A DNA stretch of 64,000 bases from Streptomyces atratus (GTDB lineage: Bacteria > Actinomycetota > Actinomycetes > Streptomycetales > Streptomycetaceae), in contig NZ_BMRN01000019.1 in NCBI RefSeq assembly GCF_014648655.1, positions 1 through 64,000 on the forward strand, read 5' to 3'. Positions 51,941-59,606 of the stretch are shown one piece after another; position 1 is the first letter of the stretch; the number at the start of each line of letters is the position of its first letter. The notes beneath the pieces were generated by a model. That model was not told the origin of the DNA, made no database searches, and saw only the letters and a list, made by a program, of their open reading frames with translations. The position numbers were made by a program, and so were the translations under genes.

Positions 51941-52833
51941 ACGGCAGCCACCTCCTTGCCGGCCTCGGCGCTCGGCGTCAGCAGCGCGGGTGCTTCCGGC
52001 GACCGCAGATGCGCCAGCAGCAGTTCCTCCAGCGAAGGCTCGGTGGCCTCCCAGACGGTGGTGTCCACGGGGCCCTGCCTCCGTACGAGTGTGGTCTGCA
52101 GACGCCCCGCCGTGCGGGACTCGACGACGGTGTGCGGGTCGGTGTCCCGTACCGGACCGGTGAGCAGGGTGTGCGCGGCGAGGAGGTCGTCCGTCTCGCC
52201 GCCGAGGCGGACCCGGCCGCCGTCGACGAGCAGGAGGTAGTCGCAGGCGCCCTCCAGCTCGGTGAGGATGTGCGAGGACATCACGATGGTGGTGGAGTGC
52301 TCGGCGGCCTCGGCCATCAGCGCGCCCATCAGTTGGTGGCGGGCAAGGGGGTCCAGGTCGGCCATCGGTTCGTCCAGCAGCAGCAGTTCGGGCCGCTTGC
52401 CGAGGGCGAGGGCCAGTGCGAGCCGGGTGCGCTGGCCGCCGGAGAGGCTGCGGACCCCGGCGTCGCGCGGGAGCTCCCCGGCGATGCGTTCGGCGGTGTC
52501 CTGGTCCCAGGTGGCGGGGTTCAGCTCGGCGCCCGCCCAGAGCGTCGCGGCGACCGTCAACTGCGGGTACAGCGGCTTGTCCTGGGCCACGAAGGCCATC
52601 TTGGCCCTTGCCTCCCCGGGTGCCCCGCCCAGCACCTGTACCGTGCCCTCCGCGGGCCGCAGGAAGCCCGCCGCGAGGGCGAGCAGCGTGGACTTGCCCG
52701 CGCCGTTGGGCCCGACGAGGGCGCACACGCGCCCGGCGGGCAGCCGGAACGAACAGTCGCGCAGCGCCCAGCCCCCATCCCTGCCCCGGTACTTCATGCC
52801 GAGGCCGGTGGCCTCGATCGCAGCGCCTGTCAT
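51937..52833 (-). CDS. ABC transporter ATP-binding protein
   Basis: 298 residues. Walker A is GPNGAGKSTLL (about 37-47), the signature is LSGGQRTRLALALAL, Walker B is LLLLDEPMADLDP, and the switch region is IVMSSHIL. Start at 52833 overlaps the GntR stop (ATGA). The order GntR-ATPase-permease is the YtrA/BcrA-like exporter arrangement. Confidence 0.92.
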   Translation of the reverse strand: MTGAAIEATGLGMKYRGRDGGWALRDCSFRLPAGRVCALVGPNGAGKSTLLALAAGFLRPAEGTVQVLGGAPGEARAKMAFVAQDKPLYPQLTVAATLWAGAELNPATWDQDTAERIAGELPRDAGVRSLSGGQRTRLALALALGKRPELLLLDEPMADLDPLARHQLMGALMAEAAEHSTTIVMSSHILTELEGACDYLLLVDGGRVRLGGETDDLLAAHTLLTGPVRDTDPHTVVESRTAGRLQTTLVRRQGPVDTTVWEATEPSLEELLLAHLRSPEAPALLTPSAEAGKEVAAV

Positions 52834-53240
52834 CCGGCCTGATCCCCCTCGAAAGTCTTGTCCAGTACGGCGGTGAAGAGCGCGCTCACGTCGTCCTTCT
52901 CCAGTCCGGCCGCGCGGGCCCGGCGGGCCCAGTCGGCGAGCTCGGCGCGCAGCGGCGCGTCGTCGGCGGCCGCAGCGCCGCCGAGGGTCCGCGTGACGAA
53001 GGTGCCGAGCCCGCGCCGGGCCTCGACGAGGCCCTCGCGCTCCAGCTCCCGGTAGGCCTTGAGCACGGTGTTCGGGTTGATGGCGGTGGCCTCGACGACC
53101 TCGCGTGCGGTGGGCAGCCGGTCGCCGGGCTCCAGCAGGCCGAGGCGGAGGGCCTGTTTGGTCTGCTGGACGATCTGGAGGTACGTGGCGACGCCGCTGC
53201 GCCGGTCGATGCGGTATTCGACCGCTGCGGACTCTGCCAT
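52830..53240 (-). CDS. GntR-family regulator, YtrA subfamily
   Basis: 136 residues. The winged helix is at about 15-75 (VATYLQIVQQTKQALRLGLLEPGDRLPTAREVVEATAINPNTVLKAYRELEREGLVEARRGLGTFV), followed by a short C-terminal tail typical of YtrA. The ATG at 53240 has GAAAGGGGTG upstream. It probably represses its own operon through the palindrome just upstream. Confidence 0.93.
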   Translation of the reverse strand: MAESAAVEYRIDRRSGVATYLQIVQQTKQALRLGLLEPGDRLPTAREVVEATAINPNTVLKAYRELEREGLVEARRGLGTFVTRTLGGAAAADDAPLRAELADWARRARAAGLEKDDVSALFTAVLDKTFEGDQAG

Positions 53241-53252
53241 GTTCACCCCTTT

Positions 53253-53268
53253 CACTAATCAAGTAGTG
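53253..53268. promoter_or_regulatory. Candidate YtrA/GntR operator
   Basis: The inverted repeat CACTA-N6-TAGTG lies 13 bases before the GntR start, overlapping a CTACTTGATTAGT stretch that may also be a -10. Short spacing and symmetry fit autoregulation. Confidence 0.6.
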
Positions 53269-53285
53269 GAATGGTGGCGTAAAGC

Positions 53286-53313
53286 GGGGGCGGCGTCAAG
53301 CGACGCCGCCCCC
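53286..53313. terminator. Terminator after mshD
   Basis: A perfect 12-bp stem GGGGGCGGCGTC / GACGCCGCCCCC with an AAGC loop, directly past the mshD stop on the minus strand. Confidence 0.82.
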
Positions 53314-53330
53314 GGGCGAGTTGTGGCTGC

Positions 53331-54254
53331 TCAGGACTCCGTGCGGTACATCAGGTCCACCTCGTGCGTCGCGAAGCCCATCCGCTCGTAGACGGCCAGG
53401 GCCGCCTTGTTGTCCGCGTCGACGTAGAGCATCGCGGTCGGCAGCCCCTCGGCGGCCAGGTGGCGCAGCCCGATCGCGGTGAGCGCCTTGCCGAGTCCGC
53501 CGCCCTGCGCGTCGGGCCAGATGCCGACGACGTACACCTCGCCGAGGTGTTCATCGGCGTGCACCTTCGTCCAGTGGAAGCCGATCAGCTCGCCGTCGCG
53601 CTCGGCCAGGAAGAAGCCCTTCGGATCGAACCAGGGCTCCGCCTTGCGGTCGTCCAGGTCGCGCTGGGTCAGCGAACCCTGTTCGGGGTGGTGGGCGAAG
53701 GCGGCGCGGTTCACCGCGAGCCAGGCGGCGTCGTCCTCGCCGGGCACGAAGGCGCGGACGGTGACGCCGGGCGGCAGCACCGGCTCCGCGATGTCCAGCG
53801 GGCTCAGCGGGCGCCGCAGCTGACGCAGTTCGCGGAAGAGGGAGAGGCCGAGGACCTGCGCGAGATGCCGGGCCGCGGACTTCCCGCCGTGCGCCCACAC
53901 CCGCAGCCGCTTGCCCGTAACGGCGAGCAGCGCCGCACCCAGCGCCCGCCCGTGCCCCTGCCCGCGGTACGCCGGATGTACGACCAGCTCGGCGGCCGGC
54001 GCCTCGACGGGGTCGGTGTCCTCCAGCTGCGCATACCCGACCAGGGTCGGCCCACTGGTGAGCAGCAGATGCCGCACTCCCTCACGCCGCCCGCCCCGCA
54101 GCTGCAGCCGCCCCTGCTCGGACACGGCCTGCCTGCCGTCGGACCGGGCCGCCTCGGCGAGCAGGTCGGACACGGCTCCGGCCTGCTCGGGGGAGAGTAC
54201 TTCGAGCGTCTGGATCTCGCGTCCGGGGGCGGGGAGAGGTACGTCAGTCGTCAT
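53331..54254 (-). CDS. mshD: Mycothiol synthase MshD
   Basis: 307 residues with two GNAT domains, the MshD layout. The N-terminal domain has ELVVHPAYRGQGHGRALGAALLAV. The C-terminal, catalytic domain has GEVYVVGIWPDAQGGGLGKALTAIGLRHL and ends with MLYVDADNKAALAVYERMGFATHEVDLMYR, both hallmarks of the family. It acetylates the cysteinyl group of the mycothiol precursor. It stands alone between two terminators. Confidence 0.95.
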   Translation of the reverse strand: MTTDVPLPAPGREIQTLEVLSPEQAGAVSDLLAEAARSDGRQAVSEQGRLQLRGGRREGVRHLLLTSGPTLVGYAQLEDTDPVEAPAAELVVHPAYRGQGHGRALGAALLAVTGKRLRVWAHGGKSAARHLAQVLGLSLFRELRQLRRPLSPLDIAEPVLPPGVTVRAFVPGEDDAAWLAVNRAAFAHHPEQGSLTQRDLDDRKAEPWFDPKGFFLAERDGELIGFHWTKVHADEHLGEVYVVGIWPDAQGGGLGKALTAIGLRHLAAEGLPTAMLYVDADNKAALAVYERMGFATHEVDLMYRTES

Positions 54255-54477
54255 GTGTACGAGCGTACGGGGGGTGAGGTGGGTGGGGGGCGAGGGCGAC
54301 GGGCTTTCGAGCGGGCGTCGAACAATTTGGGCAACGAGCTGCTGCCCGCCGACCGCATGGCAACCGGTTCGTAACCCCGAACATCTGTCGCGCTACGCGC
54401 GTCACTCCAGGCTGCGGCACGAAGTCTCCAGACTCGCCACCACTCTCAGACCTCCCGCTGAACTCGCAAGGGGACCG

Positions 54478-54555
54478 ATGTCAGCGACACCCCACTCCAC
54501 GGCCGCCGCGCCGCCGGCCCCGCCGGCGACGGACCGGATCACGGTCATCCGGTAA
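54478..54555 (+). CDS. Possible 25-residue peptide
   Basis: The ATG at 54478 has AAGGGGACC at ideal spacing. The reading frame encodes MSATPHSTAAAPPAPPATDR plus ITVIR and ends at TAA, 20 bases before a strong terminator. The peptide is Ala/Pro-rich. I suspect a conserved small protein, but it could be a leader. Confidence 0.5.
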   Translation: MSATPHSTAAAPPAPPATDRITVIR

Positions 54556-54574
54556 CTCCCGTACGCGGGTGAGA

Positions 54575-54604
54575 GGGGCGGTGGGCCGGCGGGCCCACCG
54601 CCCC
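54575..54604. terminator. Terminator between small peptide and HIT gene
   Basis: A perfect 13-bp stem GGGGCGGTGGGCC / GGCCCACCGCCCC with a 4-base loop. It can serve both the plus-strand peptide gene and the minus-strand HIT gene. Confidence 0.85.
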
Positions 54605-54635
54605 GCCGTGTGTTTCGGTCAGCCTGCGAGTGCCC

Positions 54636-55046
54636 TCATCGAACCGCGGTGACCCGGGCCAGCACCTGTTCGAGATCCTGGCCCGGGGCCGGCCGGGAAT
54701 TCCACATCGGGTGCAGGTTGTCGCCGTGCCGGCGCGGCACCACATGGGCGTGGAAGTGGAAGACCTCCTGCGAGGCGGCCTCGCCGGTGGAATGGACGAT
54801 GTTCACGCCGTCGGGGGCGAGGGCCGTGTTCAGCAGAGCGGCGACTCGGTGCACCATGCGGGCGACGTGCCCGTGCGTGGCCTCGGAGATCTCCCAGATG
54901 TCCCGGGCGTGCTCGCGCGGGACGACCAGGGTGTGGCCCTCAGAGGCCGGCGCGATGTCGAGGAAAGCCACGGTGTGATCGTCCTCCAGGACGCGGTGGG
55001 AGGGCAGTCGGCCAGAAACGATCTGGCAGAAGACACAGGTTGTCAT
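54636..55046 (-). CDS. HIT-family hydrolase
   Basis: 136 residues. The N terminus (CVFCQIVSGRLPSHRVLED) supplies the zinc Cys pair, and the histidine triad is FHFHAHVVP with a preceding QEVFH. This is the Hint/Fhit-like AMP-lysine/nucleotide hydrolase family. The ATG at 55046 is chosen because the longer open frame upstream is antisense to the PI-PLC gene. Confidence 0.92.
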   Translation of the reverse strand: MTTCVFCQIVSGRLPSHRVLEDDHTVAFLDIAPASEGHTLVVPREHARDIWEISEATHGHVARMVHRVAALLNTALAPDGVNIVHSTGEAASQEVFHFHAHVVPRRHGDNLHPMWNSRPAPGQDLEQVLARVTAVR

Positions 55047-55175
55047 CCGGCCGATGATCGCACCGGTCCGCCTCCGAGGCCGTACCTCTCCATCCCGGCC
55101 GCCCTGTTCCAGTAGTGACGTGCACCCGTCATAATCCCAGGGCTGACCCCCCACGGCAGACGGAGGCACCCCCGC

Positions 55176-56069
55176 ATGAGCCCGTACACCGCTACCCGCC
55201 GGAACTTCCTCACCGGCGCCCTCGCCGCCACCGCCACCGTCCTCGTGGGCGCGCCACCCGCCACCGCCGGGTCCCGCCAAGTCCTCGCCACCCAGGACTG
55301 GATGGGCGCCATCCCCGACGCCACCGCGCTGCGACGCCTCACGATCCCCGGCTCGCACGACTCCGGCGCCCGCTACGGCGGCCCCTGGACCGAGTGCCAG
55401 AACACCACGATCGCCGAGCAGTTGAACAGCGGGCTGCGCTTCCTCGACGTGCGGTGCCGGGTCACCGGTGACTCCTTCGCGATCCATCACGGCGCCTCGT
55501 ACCAGAACCTGATGTTCGGCGATGTGCTGGGCGCCTGCTGGGACTTCCTGGCGGCTCACCCCACCGAGACCGTGCTGATGCGGGTCAAGCAGGAGTACTC
55601 GGAGGAGAGCGATGCGACGTTCCGGGCGATCTTCGACGACTACCTCGACGGCAGGGGCTGGCGGCCGCTGTTCCGTATCGACCCGGCGCTGCCTTCGCTG
55701 GGCGAGGCGCGCGGCAAGGTCGTGCTGCTGGCCGACAACGGCGGGCTGCCCGGTGTCCGCTACGCCGACTCCGCGCTCTTCGACATCCAGGACGACTACA
55801 TGGCGGAGCCGTTCGCCAAGTACCCGAAGATCGAGTCGCAGTTCCGAAAGGCGGCCCAGCAGCCCGGGAAGCTGTACATGAACTACGTCAGCACGGCCGC
55901 CCTGATGCCGCCGCGCTGGAACGCGGACCGGCTCAACCCGCAGGTCCGGTCGTTCCTGGACGGCTCGGAGGCGGCGGGCTGGACCGGCCTCGGCATCGTC
56001 CCGCTGGACTTCCCCGCCACCCGGTCGGGCCTGGTGGAGTCACTGATCCGGCACAACCCGGGGGTCTGA
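55176..56069 (+). CDS. Secreted phosphatidylinositol-specific phospholipase C-like protein
   Basis: 297 residues. A Tat signal (TRRNFLTGALAATATVLVGAPPATA) is followed by a PI-PLC X domain. The catalytic His61 is in TIPGSHDSGARYGG and the second His is in FAIHHGASYQ (104/105). Further family motifs are LRFLDVRCRV and MRVKQEYSEESD. No Y or C2 domain, as in bacterial enzymes. It is probably exported folded. Confidence 0.93.
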   Translation: MSPYTATRRNFLTGALAATATVLVGAPPATAGSRQVLATQDWMGAIPDATALRRLTIPGSHDSGARYGGPWTECQNTTIAEQLNSGLRFLDVRCRVTGDSFAIHHGASYQNLMFGDVLGACWDFLAAHPTETVLMRVKQEYSEESDATFRAIFDDYLDGRGWRPLFRIDPALPSLGEARGKVVLLADNGGLPGVRYADSALFDIQDDYMAEPFAKYPKIESQFRKAAQQPGKLYMNYVSTAALMPPRWNADRLNPQVRSFLDGSEAAGWTGLGIVPLDFPATRSGLVESLIRHNPGV

Positions 56070-56143
56070 GACCTGACGGATGCGGCGCTTGCGTTTCTTT
56101 CGAATCGTGCGATGCTGGGTCTACTCTCAAAGGAGACAGAGCC

Positions 56144-56590
56144 ATGCACGGCACTACTGAAGACCGCACTCTCCTGCCCGAGCACCGCGCGGAGATCGCC
56201 GAGCTCTGCGCCTTCCTGGAGCGGACTCCGCAAGCCGCGGAGCCAGCCCTGCTGCGCGGCCCCGACGGCGCCACGCGCACATTGCCCCCGGAGGTCTACG
56301 AGGCGCTCATGGTGGTGGTGCGGGCCCTGTCGGAGGGCAAGGCCGTGACGGTCGCACCGGTGAACACCACACTGACCACGCAAGAGGCTGCCGACCTCCT
56401 GGGAGTCAGCCGGCCGACGTTCGTCAAGATCCTCGATGAGGGTGGGATCCCCTTCTCGCGGCCGGGAAGGCACCGCAGAGTGCTGCTGGCCGACGTACTC
56501 GACTACAAGGAGAAGAGGCGATCGCAGCGTCGTCAAGGACTGGACGAACTGGTCGGGCTGACCGAGGATGCCGGTCTCTACGACAACTGA
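56144..56590 (+). CDS. Excisionase-type HTH antitoxin
   Basis: 148 residues. A helical N-terminal part precedes a MerR-like HTH_17 domain at about 77-122 (LTTQEAADLLGVSRPTFVKILDEGGIPFSRPGRHRRVLLADVLDY). Such 'excisionase family' proteins are the antitoxins of PIN-domain pairs. It lies 33 bases before the PIN gene and presumably represses the pair. The ATG at 56144 follows AAAGGAG. Confidence 0.85.
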   Translation: MHGTTEDRTLLPEHRAEIAELCAFLERTPQAAEPALLRGPDGATRTLPPEVYEALMVVVRALSEGKAVTVAPVNTTLTTQEAADLLGVSRPTFVKILDEGGIPFSRPGRHRRVLLADVLDYKEKRRSQRRQGLDELVGLTEDAGLYDN

Positions 56591-56623
56591 CCAGCTGAAT
56601 CCGCCCGAGCCGACTGGAGCGAT

Positions 56624-57166
56624 GTGCAGCGCGTCGTCCTGGACACCTGCGTCCTTTTCCCGAACTACCTCAGGGACACATTACTGAGACTCGCCGAGGT
56701 CGAGCTCTACGAACCGCTCTGGTCCACCGACATCCTGGATGAGCTGACCAGGAACGTCGGCGAGCGGATCGGGGCCTTGAAGGCCAAGGGAATCGTCGAA
56801 GCGATGGCAGGCACGTTTCCCGACAGTCTCGTGTCGGGATACGAGGCGCTCATACCCGCCATGGCGAACGACCCCAAGGACCGGCATGTGCTGGCGGCGG
56901 CGGTCCGGGGGCAGGCGCATGCCGTCGTCACGTTGAACGTGACGGATTTCCCGGCCGAGGCGTCGGATCCGTACGAGATCGAGGTAATGCGCCCCGATGA
57001 CTTTCTGCTGGACATGCTCGATCTCGCCCCGGTGGAGATGAACTCCGTCCTGCGTGCGCAGGTGGGCTCCTACCGGCGGGAGCCCCGCGACCTGCACGGG
57101 CTGCTGGACAGGCTGGACGCGGGAGGCGTCCCGCAGTTCGCTGCCGAGTTCCGGCGCCGTCTCTGA
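56624..57166 (+). CDS. PIN-domain ribonuclease toxin
   Basis: 180 residues. PIN acidic residues: D7 in VVLDTCVLFPN, E in DELTRNV, D in NDPKDRHVLAAAV and D in TLNVTDFP. The core ends near 130, and a C-terminal helical tail of about 45 residues (MNSVLRAQVGSYRREPRDLHGLLDRL) is typical of this longer PIN group. The GTG start is at 56624. It is expected to cleave RNA and be held inactive by the preceding protein. Confidence 0.9.
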   Translation: MQRVVLDTCVLFPNYLRDTLLRLAEVELYEPLWSTDILDELTRNVGERIGALKAKGIVEAMAGTFPDSLVSGYEALIPAMANDPKDRHVLAAAVRGQAHAVVTLNVTDFPAEASDPYEIEVMRPDDFLLDMLDLAPVEMNSVLRAQVGSYRREPRDLHGLLDRLDAGGVPQFAAEFRRRL

Positions 57167-57197
57167 TCGCGGGACGGGCCCGACCGCCCCGCGATCA
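57164..57197. terminator. Bidirectional terminator overlapping two stop codons
   Basis: The 10-bp arms TGATCGCGGG / CCCGCGATCA enclose a 14-base loop. The left arm includes the PIN stop codon and the right arm includes the kinase stop codon, an unusually compact convergent junction. Confidence 0.72.
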
Positions 57198-58619
57198 CAG
57201 CCCCGGCGGCGGCTGTGGCGCCCCCGGCAGCCGGATCGAGGCGACCGTGCCCGTGCCGTCCGGTGCCGGGCGCAGGGTGACCTCGCCGCCCGATTGCTGG
57301 ACGGTGCGGGCGACGATCGACAGGCCCAGGCCCGAACCGGGGAGCTGGCGGGCGGACGGGGAACGCCAGAAGCGTTCGAAGACGTGGGGGAGCTCCTCGG
57401 CGGGGATGCCGGGGCCGTGGTCCCGTACCGTCAGTTCGCCGTCGCGCAGTGCGACCTCGATCGTGCCGCGGGGCGGGCTGAACTTGACCGCGTTGTCCAG
57501 GACGTTGACCACCGCTCGCTCCAGCGCGGCCGGCTCGGCCCGTACGTACCAAGGCGTCAGGTCCGCCCTGATCGTCAGCTCGGGGCCGCGCAGACGGGCG
57601 CGTTCCAGGGCCGTGTCCGCGATGTCGTGCAGAGCGACGACCTGGAGCGGTCCGGGGTTCGCCGCGTCGGGGCGGGCCAGTTCCTGGAGGTCGCCGATGA
57701 GCGAGGCCAGCTCGGTCATCTGCGCCTTGACCGACGTCATCAGGGCCCTGCGGTCGTCCGGCGGGATGGCCCGGCCGGTGTCGTCGCTGCGGGCGAGGAG
57801 TTCGATGTTGGTACGGAGGGACGTCAGCGGTGTCCGCAGTTCGTGGCCGGCATCCGCGATCAGCTGGGCCTGACGGTCGCGGGAGCTGGCGAGGGAAGCG
57901 GTCATCGAGTTGAAGGAACGGGACAGCCGGGCGATCTCGTCCTCGCCCTCGACCGGGATGCGGACGGTGAGGTCCTCGGTGCGGGCGACGTGCTCGACCG
58001 TCTCGGTGAGCTCGTCGACGGGGCGCAGACCGGTGCGGGCGACCCAGAGACCGGCCGCGCCGGCGCCGATCGCGCCGACGCCGGAGACGATCAGGAGGAC
58101 CCAGGCGAGGGTCGAGAGCGGCTTGTCGATCTCGCTCATCGGGCGGGCGATGGAAACGGCGATGTTGCCCGACGTCCCACCGGGAGTGGAAGCGGACGGC
58201 AACAGCGGGTAGGTGTAGACGCGCATCCTCGTCCCGTCCTCGGCCTTCGCCGAGTGCAGGGCGTAGGGCTGCTGACCGTCGGCCACCGCGATGTCGGCAG
58301 GGCTCACGGAGAGTGCCGACGCGTTGGGGGTGATGCACACCGTGCCCTGGGAGTCGACGAGCTGAACGGTGTACCCGGTGAACGAATCGGGCGGCAGCGG
58401 GGTGGTGCCGCGGCAGTAGGAGTACAGCTTCGTCAGGTACCTCCCGTCGACCTGCGAACTGCGCAGCGAGTTGTCCATCTGCTGGTCCAGCTGCGCCTTC
58501 GTCACGAACCAGCAGGCCGTTGCGACCGCCGCCACCGCGACCGCCACCGCCGTCGCCACCAGCAGCGCGAGCCGGGTTCGCAGTGGCAGGGCGCGGAACC
58601 GGCGCAGGGGCTCGGTCAT
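57195..58619 (-). CDS. Sensor histidine kinase, MprB/BaeS-like
   Basis: 474 residues. Two membrane helices (about 14-38 and 168-195) flank an extracellular sensor of about 130 residues with two Cys (SYCRGTT, TVCITPN). A HAMP domain, HisKA with H in DAGHELRTPLTSLRTN, the N-box VNVLDNAVKFSPPRG, DHGPGIP and GSGLGLSIVART follow. The ATG overlaps the regulator stop. With the HtrA gene next door it resembles the MprAB-PepD envelope-stress unit of mycobacteria. Confidence 0.93.
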   Translation of the reverse strand: MTEPLRRFRALPLRTRLALLVATAVAVAVAAVATACWFVTKAQLDQQMDNSLRSSQVDGRYLTKLYSYCRGTTPLPPDSFTGYTVQLVDSQGTVCITPNASALSVSPADIAVADGQQPYALHSAKAEDGTRMRVYTYPLLPSASTPGGTSGNIAVSIARPMSEIDKPLSTLAWVLLIVSGVGAIGAGAAGLWVARTGLRPVDELTETVEHVARTEDLTVRIPVEGEDEIARLSRSFNSMTASLASSRDRQAQLIADAGHELRTPLTSLRTNIELLARSDDTGRAIPPDDRRALMTSVKAQMTELASLIGDLQELARPDAANPGPLQVVALHDIADTALERARLRGPELTIRADLTPWYVRAEPAALERAVVNVLDNAVKFSPPRGTIEVALRDGELTVRDHGPGIPAEELPHVFERFWRSPSARQLPGSGLGLSIVARTVQQSGGEVTLRPAPDGTGTVASIRLPGAPQPPPGL

Positions 58620-59347
58620 CCGTCACCGCCGCCGGAGCGGAGCGCGTAACCGACCCCCCGCACCGTGTGCACGAGCCGCGGTTCGCCGCCCGCCTCCGTC
58701 TTGCGGCGCAGGTACATCACGTACACGTCCAGGGAGTTGGAGCTCGGTTCGAAGTCGAAGCCCCACACCGCCTTGAGGATCTGCTCGCGGGTCAGCACCT
58801 GCCGCGGGTGCGCCAGGAACATTTCCAGCAGGGTGAACTCGGTACGGGTCAGCTCGACCCGGCGCGTGCCCCTGGTGACCTCGCGGGTGGCGAGGTTCAT
58901 CCGCAGATCGGCGAAGTCCAGCACATCGTCGTCCGGGATGCCGCCGCCCGCCGCGGCCGCGTACGAGCTGCGGCGCAGCAGGGCACGGATGCGGGCGAAG
59001 AGCTCGTCCAGTTCGAACGGCTTGACCAGATAGTCGTCGGCGCCCGCGTCGAGACCGGTGACCCGGTCGCCGACGGTGTCGCGGGCGGTGAGCATCAGGA
59101 TGGGTGTGGTGGTGCCTGCGGAGCGGAGCCGGCGGGCAGCCGTCAGTCCGTCCATCCGCGGCATCTGGATGTCGAGGACGATGAGGTCGGGGGCGTACGA
59201 CTCGGCCCTGGCGAGGGCGTCGAGACCGTCGACGGCGACCTCGGTGCCGTACCCCTCGAACGCGAGACTGCGCTGCAGTGCCTCACGCACGGCGGGCTCG
59301 TCGTCGACGATCAGGATGCGTTGTGGATCGTCTTCGGCGGGGCTCAT
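58616..59347 (-). CDS. OmpR-family response regulator, MprA-like
   Basis: 243 residues. The receiver has D15-D16, phosphorylation site D59 (LIVLDIQMPRMDG) and K in YLVKPFELDEL. The winged helix lies at about 150-235 (LTRTEFTLLEMFLAHPRQVLTREQILKAVWGFDFEPSSNSLDVYVMYLRRK), nearly identical to MprA-type regulators. It precedes the kinase and follows a small gene and the protease. Confidence 0.94.
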   Translation of the reverse strand: MSPAEDDPQRILIVDDEPAVREALQRSLAFEGYGTEVAVDGLDALARAESYAPDLIVLDIQMPRMDGLTAARRLRSAGTTTPILMLTARDTVGDRVTGLDAGADDYLVKPFELDELFARIRALLRRSSYAAAAGGGIPDDDVLDFADLRMNLATREVTRGTRRVELTRTEFTLLEMFLAHPRQVLTREQILKAVWGFDFEPSSNSLDVYVMYLRRKTEAGGEPRLVHTVRGVGYALRSGGGDG

Positions 59348-59407
59348 CGCTCGTTGTCCTCTTCTCGTTCCGGGCTGCCGGGGCGGGCCGCGGGGCCTGC
59401 CGTGCTC

Positions 59408-59596
59408 TCAGCCTCGCACGGCCGCGCCACGTCGTCGCGCGGCCCGGCGCTTGCGGCCCGCGGCTGTGCGGAGCTCCGGGGCGCGGCGGGGCCCGGAGGC
59501 GCGGCGCGCGGCCGGTTCCGTGGCGAGTTCCGTCACGAGGGCGAGGGGCAGGGCCAGGTCGGCCGGGCCGGTGGGGGTGTCGGTCGGGTGGTGCAT
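59408..59596 (-). CDS. Small basic protein after HtrA gene
   Basis: 62 residues with a strong Shine-Dalgarno sequence (GAGGAG) and ATG at 59596, 10 bases past the protease stop. The N-terminal half holds PADLALPLALVTELATEP, and the C-terminal half is an Arg/Ala-rich tail. No family known to me. It is probably translated as part of the protease operon. Confidence 0.5.
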   Translation of the reverse strand: MHHPTDTPTGPADLALPLALVTELATEPAARRASGPRRAPELRTAAGRKRRAARRRGAAVRG

Positions 59597-59606
59597 GACT
59601 GTCTCC

